Part shown: positions 1 through 7,997 of the stretch, piece after piece
Layout of the letters: every line of letters starts with the position of its first letter
Numbering within the stretch: position 1 is the stretch's first letter
Assembly (NCBI RefSeq): GCF_013464485.1
Contig: NZ_RAUX01000034.1
Location: forward strand, 68,033 to 102,500
Direction of reading: 5' to 3'
DNA: 34,468 nt
From: Stenotrophomonas maltophilia
GTDB taxonomy: Bacteria > Pseudomonadota > Gammaproteobacteria > Xanthomonadales > Xanthomonadaceae
Translations under genes and position numbers: made by a program
The notes under the pieces: model-generated
The model's input: only the letters and a program-made list of their open reading frames with translations
Databases searched by the model: none
Told to the model about the DNA's origin: nothing

Positions 1-167
1 CTGCTGCCAGGAAGGTTGTCGGCAAGAAGGCTGTCGCGACCCGCAAGACCGTGGCCAAGAAGGCTGCACCGCTGAAGAAGGTTGCCGCCAAGAAGGCGCC
101 GGCCAAGAAGGCTGCCGCCAAGAAGGCCCCGGCCAAGGCCGTGCGCAAGGTCGCCAAGCGCAAGTAA
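1..167 (+). CDS. Histone H1/AlgP-like lysine-rich protein, C-terminal end (5' truncated)
   Basis: Only the last 54 residues are in the window, read from base 3 to a TAA at 165-167. Of these, 18 are lysine and 4 arginine, arranged in AAKKAP/AKKA-type repeats and ending in KVAKRK. This composition is typical of bacterial histone H1-like and AlgP-type C-terminal tails, which bind DNA nonspecifically through charge. The underlying DNA is itself repetitive (aagaaggc/gccgcc units), so copy number of the repeat is likely to vary between strains. The N-terminal part is outside the window, so the exact family cannot be fixed. A hairpin follows 16 bases after the stop. Confidence 0.75.
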   Translation, partial: AARKVVGKKAVATRKTVAKKAAPLKKVAAKKAPAKKAAAKKAPAKAVRKVAKRK

Positions 168-182
168 TCGCGCCGTGACCGA

Positions 183-222
183 AGGCCCTGCCGCCCACCG
201 GGTGGTGGGGCCTTTCGCGTTT
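183..222 (+). terminator. Probable intrinsic terminator of the histone-like gene
   Basis: AGGCC...CCACC pairs with GGTGG...GGCCT, with an internal bulge on the left arm, followed by an interrupted T-rich stretch (tttcgcgttt). It lies directly after the lysine-rich gene and before the next start codon. Confidence 0.55.
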
Positions 223-244
223 ATGGGACACGCCCTGGGGCAAG

Positions 245-952
245 ATGCGGATTCTTTCCGCCGGAGCCCCGGGCATGCGCGGTATCGACTTCAGTTCCTG
301 GCAGGGCGTGCTGTCCACCTTGGCCGGCCTGGTCCTGATCACCCTGCTGGGCGTGGGCATCCGCCTGCTGGTGATGCAGACCCTGCAGCAGCGCCGCGAG
401 CGCGAGAACCGGCAGATCAACGAGCGGCTGCGCACGCTGATGGCGGCCTACAAGACCCTGGGCGGCTCGTTCACCGGTGAGCTGGGCGTGGACCCCACCC
501 ATCGTCGCGACCTGCGCCAGCGCGAAGAAACCGAAGGCATTGCCGAACCACGCTCGGACCGCACGCGCCGCATCCGCGATGCCGTCGAGGCCGCGCTGTC
601 GGACATCCTGCTGCTGGGCACCGACGAACAGGTGCGCCTGGCCGCGCGCGCTGCCAACGAACTGGCGCAGGGGCGGCCGGTACATACCCACGAGTTGGTG
701 GTCTCGCTGCGCGACTTCGTGCGCGAGGCACTGGATCTTGCGCCGATCCCGGCGGATCTGCAGATCCCTCCGCAAGGGCCGACCCGGCCTGGCGCCAGCG
801 CTGGCGGCAAGGGCCGCAACGACACCGATGCCAAGGGCGGTCGTGGCGGTGGAGGCGGTGGTGGTGGAATGGGCGCCGGAATGGGCGTCGGCGCCGGCGC
901 CGCACTGGGCGCCGGCCATGCTGCCGCCAGCGATGAAACGGACGCGCGCTGA
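245..952 (+). CDS. Membrane-anchored protein of unknown function with glycine-rich tail
   Basis: I do not recognise a named family. From the ATG at 245 it is 235 residues. One hydrophobic segment (about residues 22-44) is followed by a charged helix rich in Arg/Glu/Gln (about 45-75), which suggests an N-terminal anchor with a cytoplasmic helical domain. A helical middle region reaches to about residue 170. The C-terminus is low complexity: a run of glycines, then alternating Gly/Met/Ala (about 193-225). A second start at 275 (reading MRGIDF) gives 225 residues and leaves only a short head before the membrane segment; neither start has a clear Shine-Dalgarno sequence. It converges on the DUF1428 gene, and its stop codon lies inside a hairpin shared by both. 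Confidence 0.75.
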   Translation: MRILSAGAPGMRGIDFSSWQGVLSTLAGLVLITLLGVGIRLLVMQTLQQRRERENRQINERLRTLMAAYKTLGGSFTGELGVDPTHRRDLRQREETEGIAEPRSDRTRRIRDAVEAALSDILLLGTDEQVRLAARAANELAQGRPVHTHELVVSLRDFVREALDLAPIPADLQIPPQGPTRPGASAGGKGRNDTDAKGGRGGGGGGGGMGAGMGVGAGAALGAGHAAASDETDAR

Positions 953-961
953 GCGCGTCCG
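939..961. terminator. Hairpin between convergent genes, possible bidirectional terminator
   Basis: A perfect 9-bp stem (CGGACGCGC/GCGCGTCCG) encloses the loop GCTGA, which carries the TGA stop of the upstream gene. It sits in the 15-base gap between two convergent genes. There is no T-tract on either side, so intrinsic termination would be weak. Confidence 0.35.
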
Positions 962-967
962 CCGGGT

Positions 968-1327
968 TCAGCGCGTCAGCTCGTAGATCGGCGCGAAGCC
1001 GCCGTAGATCATCCGTGCGCCGTCGAACGGCATCGGATTCCTGGTTGGATCCAACCGCGGGTCTTCCATCATCTTCGCCATGCCGGCGTCCCGGGTCGGC
1101 TTGTCCGGCCATTCGATCCAGGAAAACACCACCGTCTCATCCGGCGTGGCCTTCACCGCGCCGAAGAAATCGGTGGTCTTGCCGTGCGGTACGTCGTCAC
1201 CCCAGCACTCGACCACGCGCAGCGCGCCGTACTCGATGAAAACGGGATCACCCTCACGTGCATGGGCGAGGAACTTCTCCTTGTTGGCGGTGGGTACCGC
1301 CAGGACGAAACCATCGATGTAGCTCAT
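968..1327 (-). CDS. DUF1428 family protein (YbaA-like)
   Basis: This 119-residue protein matches Escherichia coli YbaA in length and in its landmarks: YIDGFV at the N-terminus, ALRVVECWGDDVPHGK in the middle, VVFSWIEWP, then PMPFDGARMIYGGF near the C-terminus. The family has a ferredoxin-like dimeric alpha/beta-barrel fold; its function is not established. The start at 1327 is supported by GGAGG seven bases upstream, although the frame stays open further upstream. It is transcribed in the same direction as the S9 peptidase, whose stop lies 91 bases upstream, and it could be read through from it. Confidence 0.9.
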   Translation of the reverse strand: MSYIDGFVLAVPTANKEKFLAHAREGDPVFIEYGALRVVECWGDDVPHGKTTDFFGAVKATPDETVVFSWIEWPDKPTRDAGMAKMMEDPRLDPTRNPMPFDGARMIYGGFAPIYELTR

Positions 1328-1418
1328 TGCCTGCCTCCGGATGGACCGTGCCGCATGCACGGCCTTCAAATACCCGACGAACCAGGGCGCCGTGGATCGA
1401 CATCCTGTGTGCGCCTGT

Positions 1419-3821
1419 TCAGCCCGGGCCACCGGGCAGCGGTGCGAGCACGGTATCCGGTGGTTGCTGGCCGGCCAGGTGGCGTACGAAGTAGTCCCAC
1501 ATGCGGTGCGTGTAGGTGGCGTCATTGCGGAACAGTTCGTGGTCCTGCCGGGCCAGGTACAGCAGGTCGTAGGTGCGCTGGGCCTTGTTCAGGGCGGCGG
1601 CCAGCTGCAGGGTCAGCGCCGGTGGCGCGTTCTCGTCCAGTTCGCCATAGACCAGCAGCAGATGCCCGCGCAGATTGTCCGCCAGTGCCGCATTGTCGAG
1701 TCCGGCAAAGGCTGCCGGCACGCCTTCCGCCATGGCCGTGGCCGGCAGCACGCCGCCGAACAGCCGGTCCATGCCGTGCACTGCGCCGCCGTACATGCCC
1801 TGGAGATTGTGGCTGCCGGCCGAGGCGACGCCCACCTTGTAGAACGCCGGGTAGCGCAGCAGTGCACGCGCCGCACTGTAGCCGCCGAACGAATGCCCGT
1901 AGATGCCGACCCGCTGCAGGTCGATGCCCGGGTAGCGTTCGCCCAGCTGGTGCAGTGCAGCCACATGGTCATCCAGCTGCACATCGGCACCATGCAGGAA
2001 GCTGCTGTCATGGAACGCCCTGTCGCGGCCGCCGGTGCCGCGCCCATCGATGCTGACCACCGCGAAGCCGAGCTCGGCCAGGCTGGCGCGGGATACCGGA
2101 TTCAAGGCAGACACCGCCTCGGCGTAGGTCACCGGCGCATTGCTGATGAAGGTGCCGCCGTACATCGCATCGATCACCGGGAAGCTGCCGTCATCGCGAT
2201 AGTGGCGGGGCAGGTAGACGGTGGCGAAGATTGGGGTGCGCCCATCGGCGGCCAGCAGCCGTTCGCGCCGTGGTGGGCGCCAGCCGGCAGCAACGATCGC
2301 GCTGTCATCGGCTGTTTCCAGCACCATCACTTCGTGGCCGTCATCGCTGGCCCGAAGCACGGTGCGTGGTGCCTGGTCGAGACGGGAAACGGTATCCACC
2401 AGATAGCGACCGCCAGGTGACAGCGCCTGGGGCGCACGCCCGCCGAACAACGCGCCGGTGCCGGCATCGGCCAGATGGTCGTTGCCGTCGGCGGCCAGGC
2501 GCTGGACTGGTCCACCCTGCAGCGATACCCGGTACAGGCCGCGCACGTAGGGGTCGCCACCGTCGACGCCACCGGCGCTGAAGTACGCCCAGCCACCCGC
2601 AGCGTCCACACCCAGCAGGTCACGCACCACCCATTTGCCGCGGGTGAGCTGGCGCAGCACGTTGCCATCGGACAGGCGCACCCGGTACAGATGTCCCCAG
2701 CCATCGCGCTGCGAGAACCACACCGCGCTGTCCTGCCCCGGCAGGATCGCTACCGCCGGCCGGTTGTACGAATACACGTTGAGCTGCAGGCGGGTATTGC
2801 TGGCTTCCTCCAGCACGGTGCGCACGGTGCCGCTGTCGGCTTCGATTTCCACCAGTCGCAGGCGCCGCGGGGCCTCGAAGTGTGCGATCACGGCGTACAG
2901 CCGGGCACCGTCCCAACCCAGGATGCCGGCCTCGCTCAGGACGTTCCAGCCCTTGGGCAGCGCGATGTCATGCTGTTGGCCACTGCCGGTATCGATCACA
3001 TACAGGCTGTCACGCACCTGCTGCGCATCACCCAGCACGCCCAGCTTCACCGTGTGCACGCGTGGGCGCGCATCGCTGGCCGGCGTGCTTTCAAGATAGG
3101 GGTAGTCCAGCAACGCACGTTCGTCGTAGCGGATACCGGCCACGTAGCGCCCATCGGGTGACCAGCCGACCGCGAACGGCCGTACCGGCAACCGGCCCTG
3201 GCGGCGTGGAATGCCCCGCAGGGCGAAGTCCGGCAGTACGCCATAGCCATGCCCAGCTTCACCGCCATGGGTCAGTACCCGCGGCGCCGCTCCAGAGCGC
3301 TGCAGCCACAGGTTGTGGTCGCGTACCCGCAGCCAGGCATCACCGCCGGGCGACGGCAGTGCATCAGCCGGCGGCAACGCCTGTTGTGCGGCCGTGCACT
3401 GCAGGCGTGGCCATTGGCAGTTGATCGCCGCCTCGCCGTTGAACTGCAGGCGCAGGCCATCATCCAGTACCTGCACGCTGTTCAAGTGCAGGCGTGGCCC
3501 GCTGGCACCCAGCGGTGCAACTGCGGCGGCCAGCGCATCGGGTTCGAACAGGATCTGGCGCGTAGCCTGGATTGGATCGACCAGTACCGCCTGGCGCCGG
3601 CCCTGTGCATCTTCGCGTTCGTACCAGAAGCGCCCATCGTCCAGCCAGTGGGGCAGCACCGAAGCATTGCGCAGTGCACCGCGCAGATGACTGTCATGCA
3701 CGCGTTCGGCACGCTGATAATCGACAGCCTGCAGCGCGTGTGCGCTGTGCGCTGACAACAGCCCGACGCAGGCCAGGAGGGCGGTGCCAACAAACATCCG
3801 CAGCGGATCGGAAACGAGCAA
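1419..3821 (-). CDS. Secreted S9 family prolyl oligopeptidase (DPP-IV-like)
   Basis: About 800 residues. An N-terminal signal peptide (hydrophobic core TALLACVGLL, likely cut after SAHA) is followed by a long beta-propeller-like region (about 60-530) and a C-terminal alpha/beta-hydrolase domain. The catalytic triad is visible: nucleophile Ser644 in GHSFGG, Asp729 in GELDENAP and His761 in RQDHEL. This layout is that of S9B dipeptidyl-peptidase-IV-type enzymes, which remove dipeptides from proline-containing peptides; substrate specificity here is inferred. It probably acts in the periplasm. The start was chosen at a TTG (3821) because a full AGGAGG stands five bases before it; an ATG at 3797 and an ATG at 3854 are alternatives without such a signal. 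It is divergent from ax21. Confidence 0.88.
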   Translation of the reverse strand: MLVSDPLRMFVGTALLACVGLLSAHSAHALQAVDYQRAERVHDSHLRGALRNASVLPHWLDDGRFWYEREDAQGRRQAVLVDPIQATRQILFEPDALAAAVAPLGASGPRLHLNSVQVLDDGLRLQFNGEAAINCQWPRLQCTAAQQALPPADALPSPGGDAWLRVRDHNLWLQRSGAAPRVLTHGGEAGHGYGVLPDFALRGIPRRQGRLPVRPFAVGWSPDGRYVAGIRYDERALLDYPYLESTPASDARPRVHTVKLGVLGDAQQVRDSLYVIDTGSGQQHDIALPKGWNVLSEAGILGWDGARLYAVIAHFEAPRRLRLVEIEADSGTVRTVLEEASNTRLQLNVYSYNRPAVAILPGQDSAVWFSQRDGWGHLYRVRLSDGNVLRQLTRGKWVVRDLLGVDAAGGWAYFSAGGVDGGDPYVRGLYRVSLQGGPVQRLAADGNDHLADAGTGALFGGRAPQALSPGGRYLVDTVSRLDQAPRTVLRASDDGHEVMVLETADDSAIVAAGWRPPRRERLLAADGRTPIFATVYLPRHYRDDGSFPVIDAMYGGTFISNAPVTYAEAVSALNPVSRASLAELGFAVVSIDGRGTGGRDRAFHDSSFLHGADVQLDDHVAALHQLGERYPGIDLQRVGIYGHSFGGYSAARALLRYPAFYKVGVASAGSHNLQGMYGGAVHGMDRLFGGVLPATAMAEGVPAAFAGLDNAALADNLRGHLLLVYGELDENAPPALTLQLAAALNKAQRTYDLLYLARQDHELFRNDATYTHRMWDYFVRHLAGQQPPDTVLAPLPGGPG

Positions 3822-3826
3822 GGCAA

Positions 3827-3832
3827 CCTCCT
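3827..3832 (-). promoter_or_regulatory. Consensus Shine-Dalgarno that decides a TTG start
   Basis: The minus strand reads AGGAGG here, five bases before TTG (3821-3819), which is in frame with the S9 peptidase. The in-frame ATG codons at 3854 and 3797 have no comparable site at a suitable distance. Confidence 0.6.
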
Positions 3833-3860
3833 GTTGCTGTTGTCGGTGGATCACAGATGC

Positions 3861-3877
3861 ACGCGCGCGGCGCGCGT
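3861..3877. promoter_or_regulatory. GC palindrome in the divergent S9 peptidase/ax21 promoter region
   Basis: ACGCGCGCGGCGCGCGT is a perfect 8-1-8 inverted repeat about 40 bases upstream of the S9 peptidase start and about 155 bases upstream of ax21. It could be an operator or a leader hairpin; nothing in the sequence distinguishes the two. Confidence 0.3.
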
Positions 3878-4032
3878 ATGCCAGAGAGAGCCTGAATCAA
3901 GCCAAAAAATTCAGCAATGCGAAGACTGCTGTTTTCAGGGAGCGTTGTGGCGAATAACGGAGAATTTACATTCCCGATGCGATGGCGCCCTGGCGCTGCT
4001 GCAGACCATAAGAAAGTAAAAGGTGTACCCCC

Positions 4033-4605
4033 ATGAAGAATTCGCTGATTGCTCTGGCTCTGGCCGCTGCCCTGCCGTTCACCGCCTCGGCTGCTGAGAA
4101 CCTGTCGTACAACTACGCCGAAGCTGACTACGCCAAGACCGACATCGACGCGTTCAAGGCCGACGGCTGGGGCGTGAAGGGCTCGTACGGCTTCCTGCCG
4201 AACTTCCACGCCTTCGGTGAGTACAGCCGCCAGGAAATCGACAACACCAACATCAAGCTGGACCAGTGGAAGGTCGGTGCCGGCTACAACGTTGAAATCG
4301 CCCCGACCACCGACTTCGTTGCCCGCGTTGCCTACCAGAAGCGCGACCAGAAGCACGGCCTGGACTTCAACGGCTACAGCGCTGAAGCCGGTATCCGCAC
4401 CGCCTTCGGTGCGCACGCCGAAGTCTACGGCATGGTCGGCTACGAAGATTTCTCGAAGAAGCACGGCATCAACCCGGAAGGCCAGTGGTACGGTCGCCTG
4501 GGTGGCCAGGTCAAGCTGAACCAGAACTGGGGCATCAATGGCGAGCTGAAGATGAACCGCGATGGCGACAAGGAATACACCGTCGGCCCGCGCTTCAGCT
4601 GGTAA
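4033..4605 (+). CDS. ax21: Ax21 family outer-membrane protein
   Basis: This 190-residue protein has a signal peptide cut after ASA, giving a mature N-terminus AENLSYNYAEADY that matches the Ax21 family of Xanthomonas and Stenotrophomonas. The rest is alternating polar/hydrophobic beta strands ending in an aromatic residue (PRFSW), as expected for a small beta-barrel. Ax21 is found in outer-membrane vesicles and has been linked to biofilm and virulence traits. The original claims that its sulfated N-terminal peptide activates the rice XA21 receptor and acts as a quorum signal were retracted, so the role should be treated as a structural outer-membrane protein. AAGGTG precedes the ATG, and a strong terminator follows. 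Its low-ambiguity codon choice (AAG, AAC, CTG, CCG) suggests high expression. Confidence 0.92.
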   Translation: MKNSLIALALAAALPFTASAAENLSYNYAEADYAKTDIDAFKADGWGVKGSYGFLPNFHAFGEYSRQEIDNTNIKLDQWKVGAGYNVEIAPTTDFVARVAYQKRDQKHGLDFNGYSAEAGIRTAFGAHAEVYGMVGYEDFSKKHGINPEGQWYGRLGGQVKLNQNWGINGELKMNRDGDKEYTVGPRFSW

Positions 4606-4643
4606 CTGCTTCCTCGGCGTGCCTGCGCGCTGAAGATGCCTCG

Positions 4644-4675
4644 ACAGGCCCGGCCCATGCCGGGCCTGTTGCGTA
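4644..4675 (+). terminator. Intrinsic terminator after ax21
   Basis: A perfect 11-bp stem (ACAGGCCCGGC/GCCGGGCCTGT) with a four-base loop (CCAT) lies 38 bases after the ax21 stop. The T-tract is short (TTGCGT). Confidence 0.7.
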
Positions 4676-4795
4676 TCCGGCCGGGCAAACGCCACCTGAC
4701 CGAGTCACGCCGGGGCGACGGCATTGCAACGAATTGGATTCCGCACGCGCCAACTGCACCCTAGGGTGAGTGGCCTGTTCTGCAGGAATGCAAAG

Positions 4796-5467
4796 ATGCC
4801 CACGTTCCAGTCGCCCCGCGATCCTCCCCGCCGGTTGTTGCTGCTGGATCCGCACCCACTGCTGCGGCATGGCGTACAGGAACTTCTGGCGAAGCAGGCG
4901 GGCCTGCACGTGGAAGGAAGCTATGGCTGCAGCATCGACCTGCTGGAACGCTTGCGGCAACAGGAGGCTGCGATCGATCTGCTGCTGGTTGATGCATTGC
5001 CGATCGGCGACAGCGGAGAAGGCCTTGAACTGCTGCGCCACGTATCGCTGCATTGGCCGGCAATGCCGATTCTGGTGCTGTCTGCGCACTGCAACGCAGG
5101 TGTGGTAGCCAGGGCGCTGCAGGCGGGGGCGCGCAGGTTCCTGTCCAAGACCTGCGCCCCGCAGATGCTGCTGCGGGCATTGAGCGTGGTGGGCCGCGGC
5201 GGACGCTTCGTGCCGCCGGAACTGCGAGCGCAATTGAACCAGTCACGCCGGCAGCGCCAGCAGTCCATGCGCCCACTGCGATTGAGCATGCGCGAACGAA
5301 TGGTCCTGCAGTGGGTGTTGCGTGGGGGCAGTACCGGCGAGATGGCACGCCGCTGCGGTCGTTCGCCCAGCACCATCAGCACGCAGAAGCGCGCGGCCTA
5401 TCGCAAGCTGGGCATCCGCAACGATAGCGAGCTGTTCCGCTTCCGCCATCTGATCGAAGCGGATTGA
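4796..5467 (+). CDS. RcsB-like response regulator (receiver plus LuxR-type HTH)
   Basis: This 223-residue protein has an N-terminal receiver domain (about 13-130) and a C-terminal LuxR/FixJ-type HTH (about 161-218). The phospho-acceptor is Asp66 in LLLVDALP, with Ser96 and Lys118 at the switch positions. The usual acidic pair at the first strand is reduced to one residue (Asp18 followed by Pro), which may weaken magnesium binding and phosphorylation. The HTH recognition region reads RCGRSPSTISTQK followed by RKLG, closest to RcsB. No histidine kinase is adjacent, so it is an orphan. The start at 4796 has AGGAA upstream; an upstream in-frame ATG at 4724 adds an unlikely 24-residue head. A paralogue lies at 14340-14966. 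Confidence 0.85.
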   Translation: MPTFQSPRDPPRRLLLLDPHPLLRHGVQELLAKQAGLHVEGSYGCSIDLLERLRQQEAAIDLLLVDALPIGDSGEGLELLRHVSLHWPAMPILVLSAHCNAGVVARALQAGARRFLSKTCAPQMLLRALSVVGRGGRFVPPELRAQLNQSRRQRQQSMRPLRLSMRERMVLQWVLRGGSTGEMARRCGRSPSTISTQKRAAYRKLGIRNDSELFRFRHLIEAD

Positions 5468-5474
5468 GGGGCAA

Positions 5475-5864
5475 CTACTCGCCCTGGTACTGCTTCTCTT
5501 CCACCAGCGCCGAGCCGGCCACCCGGTTGATCTCGTTCTTCACCTGCACGCGCTCGCCATTCGTTCCATAGACGCCGCGCGCCAGCTGGATGAACGCGTC
5601 GTCGAACACCTGGGCTGCTTCCTTGTCGCGCAGCTGGTCCTGGATGTCCCACATGCGCTCGTTGATCGCCTTCAACTGCTGCTTCAGCGCGGCCAGTGCC
5701 GGCTGTGCCTGCAGCTGCTGCTGCAGCAACGGCAGCAGGCCTTCCAGTTCGGTGCGCACGTTGGCCAGCTTGGCGGCATCGTCGATGCGCTCGGCCTTGA
5801 TCTCGAGAATGGTGATCTTGTCGATCAGCTCGCCGATCGATACCGGGGTCAGGATGGCGTCCAC
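5475..5864 (-). CDS. DUF6165 family coiled-coil protein
   Basis: This 129-residue protein starts with MDAILTPVSIGELIDKITILEIKAERI-type sequence (residues 1-27), the hallmark N-terminus of DUF6165. The remainder is almost entirely helical with Gln/Leu heptad character, including a QQQLQAQ segment, so a coiled coil is likely. The family's function is unknown; in other bacteria some members sit near sugar-transfer genes, which is not the case here. The start is a GTG; no ATG in the same frame precedes it. It converges on the RcsB-like regulator with only seven bases between the stops. Confidence 0.85.
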   Translation of the reverse strand: MDAILTPVSIGELIDKITILEIKAERIDDAAKLANVRTELEGLLPLLQQQLQAQPALAALKQQLKAINERMWDIQDQLRDKEAAQVFDDAFIQLARGVYGTNGERVQVKNEINRVAGSALVEEKQYQGE

Positions 5865-6042
5865 GCGGTTGGTCTCTGGAAACAGGGTGCCATGATACCG
5901 CGCCGCTGGCGCGTGGCCCCGATCCGAAGGATTTACGCCGAATTTGCGCCGCAGGCCGGGCTACGCCCTCGATCCGTTACGGCCCCGCCCTCGACACTGC
6001 CGTCCCGGCGGCGTGACCGCCTTCGACGAGGAAAACAGTGCA

Positions 6043-6741
6043 GTGAACAGCAAGGGGACAATGGCGGCGGTGGTGGCCGCGCTCGCAGGCCTGCTCGGCA
6101 TCGGCAGCGCGCAGGCACAGGCGCAGGTGAGCGGCAGCATGGCGTTGACCAGCGATTACGTGTGGCGTGGCAGCTCGCAGAGCGATGGCGACCCGGCCGT
6201 GCAGGCGGGCGCGAAGGTGGCGGCGGCATCGGGCTGGTATGCCAGCGTGTGGGGTTCCAATGTTTCGTTCAAGCCGGACAACGGCGCGCGCAGCGAATTC
6301 GATCTGGTTGCCGGCTGGTCGGGCGCGCTGGCCACGGACTGGACGCTGGATGCCAACCTGACCCGCTACCTGTATCCAGGCACCGGCCGCGCGCTGGACT
6401 GGACCGAACTCAACACCACGCTGACCTGGAAGCAGCGCGCCTGGCTGCAGGTCGCGCATTCCAACGATGCATTGGCCGGCGGCCATCGCGGTACCTATGC
6501 CCAGCTGGGCGTGCGGGTGCCGCTGCACGAACGGTTCCGCCTGGAAGCGGCGGTCGGCCAGTACTGGCTGGCCACCGCGCAGGGCCCCGACTACCTGCAT
6601 GGCCAGCTCAGTGCCGTCGCCTCGCTGACCCCGGCATGGGAACTGCGTGCCACCGTTCACGACACGGACAACGCAGCCAAGCGCCTGTTCCCCGGCAACG
6701 CCGGTGGGCGATGGGAGCTGGCGTTGCAGGGCAGCTTCTAA
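6043..6741 (+). CDS. TorF family putative porin (Gcw_chp domain)
   Basis: This 232-residue protein has a signal peptide that ends near SAQAQAQ. The mature part begins VSGSMALTSDYVWRGSSQS, the signature opening of the Gcw_chp/TorF-like outer-membrane family, and continues as amphipathic beta strands up to a terminal phenylalanine (ALQGSF), a typical barrel end. It is probably an outer-membrane channel; the substrate is unknown. The GTG start at 6043 is supported by GAGGAAA about eight bases upstream; an ATG at 6061 is a shorter alternative. It converges on the MFS gene with a four-base overlap, so the two stop codons share bases. Confidence 0.85.
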   Translation: MNSKGTMAAVVAALAGLLGIGSAQAQAQVSGSMALTSDYVWRGSSQSDGDPAVQAGAKVAAASGWYASVWGSNVSFKPDNGARSEFDLVAGWSGALATDWTLDANLTRYLYPGTGRALDWTELNTTLTWKQRAWLQVAHSNDALAGGHRGTYAQLGVRVPLHERFRLEAAVGQYWLATAQGPDYLHGQLSAVASLTPAWELRATVHDTDNAAKRLFPGNAGGRWELALQGSF

Positions 6742-7943
6742 TCGGCCATCGACGCCTGGCGTGCACGCAGCGCGCCGGGCAGCCACAGCAGCAGCGCCAG
6801 GACGGCCACCGCAGCGCCGGCCATGCACACGCCGGTCCAGCCGAAGCGCTGGTAGACCTGTGCCGACAGCAGCGAACCCAGCGAACCGCCGATGAAGTAG
6901 CCGGTCATGTAGCCGGCATTGAGGCGGTTCCGCGCTGCCGGTTGCAGTGCATAGATCAGGTTCTGGTTGCTGACGTGCAGCAGCTGCGCGGCCAGGTCCA
7001 GCACCACCACGCCCACCAGTAGTGCCAGCAGCGAGTGCGCCGACAGCCCCAGCGGCAGCCACGACAGCAGCAACAGCAGCAGTGCGATGGCGGTGGCGCG
7101 ACCGGTCTGGCCACGGTCGGACATGCGCCCGGCCAGGCCGGCCGCCAGCGTGCCGGCCGCGCCCACCAGGCCGAACAGGCCGATGGTGGCGTCGCTGTAG
7201 GCGTACGGCGGCTGCGCCAGCAGGAACGCGAGCGGTGTCCAGAAGATCGCGAACATGGCGAAGCTGCAGGCGCCCAGCAGGGTGCGCTGGCGCAGCACCG
7301 GTTCCTGCACGAACAGCACGCCGATCGAGCGCAGCAGTGCGAAGTAGCCGAGGCCGGCGCTGTGGTGGAAACGCGGCAGGCCGCGCTGCAGCGCCAGTGC
7401 GGTCACCACCAGGGTGCCGGCCGCGATCGCGTACACCAGGCGCCAGTCGCCCAGGCTGGACAGCAGGCCAGCCACGGTGCGTGCCAGCAGGATGCCCAGC
7501 AGCAGGCCACTCATCAACGTACCGACCACGCGGCCGCGATGCTCGGGGGCAGCCAACGTGGCCGCGAACGGCACCAGCACCTGGGCCACCACCGAGAACA
7601 GGCCGGTGATCGCGGTGCCCACCAGCAGCCAGGTCAGCGACGGCGCGCAGGCGCTGATCACCAGGCCGCCGGCCGACAGCAGGCTCATCACCACGATCAG
7701 GCGGCGGCGCTCGAACAGGTCACCCAGTGGTACCAGCAGGATCAGCCCGGCGGCGTAGCTCAGCTGCGCGGCGGTGACCACCATGCCAACCTGGCCGAAC
7801 GGCACGCCGAAGGCATCGGCGATGGTGTGCAGCAGTGGCTGCGCATAGTAGTTGCTGGCCACCGCCACGCCGGTAGCGATCGACATCAACAGCACCTGCC
7901 AGCGGTGCAAAGGGGGAAGGGAGGGGTTCACGCTGCAGTCCAC
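6738..7943 (-). CDS. MFS exporter (YgaY-like, drug/metabolite efflux type)
   Basis: This 401-residue protein has twelve predicted membrane segments and the MFS signatures: the loop 2-3 motif (PLGDLFERRRLIV, about 72-84) and a repeat of it in the second half (GRMSDRGQTGRA). NYYAQPLL in the first helix is typical of the YgaY/AraJ-like exporters. The function is inferred to be proton-driven efflux of a small molecule. The start is uncertain: GTG codons at 7943 and 7931 both lack a good Shine-Dalgarno. It is divergent from a LysR regulator across an 86-base region that contains an inverted repeat, so the LysR protein probably controls it. Confidence 0.87.
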   Translation of the reverse strand: MDCSVNPSLPPLHRWQVLLMSIATGVAVASNYYAQPLLHTIADAFGVPFGQVGMVVTAAQLSYAAGLILLVPLGDLFERRRLIVVMSLLSAGGLVISACAPSLTWLLVGTAITGLFSVVAQVLVPFAATLAAPEHRGRVVGTLMSGLLLGILLARTVAGLLSSLGDWRLVYAIAAGTLVVTALALQRGLPRFHHSAGLGYFALLRSIGVLFVQEPVLRQRTLLGACSFAMFAIFWTPLAFLLAQPPYAYSDATIGLFGLVGAAGTLAAGLAGRMSDRGQTGRATAIALLLLLLSWLPLGLSAHSLLALLVGVVVLDLAAQLLHVSNQNLIYALQPAARNRLNAGYMTGYFIGGSLGSLLSAQVYQRFGWTGVCMAGAAVAVLALLLWLPGALRARQASMAD

Positions 7944-7975
7944 GATGCGGGTCGTACAGTGTCCGCCTGCTGCAG

Positions 7976-7997
7976 TGATGATGGAAATGAATCATCA
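7976..7997. promoter_or_regulatory. Candidate LysR-type operator in the MFS/lysR divergent promoter
   Basis: TGATGAT and ATCATCA form a perfect 7-bp inverted repeat separated by eight bases, which contains the T-N11-A spacing of LysR-type boxes. It lies 33-54 bases upstream of the lysR start and 33 bases upstream of the MFS start, between the two. Confidence 0.55.

Noticed and set aside
1-167. Firm assignment to AlgP
   Set aside because: Only the low-complexity lysine-rich tail is in the window, and such tails occur in several unrelated DNA-binding proteins.
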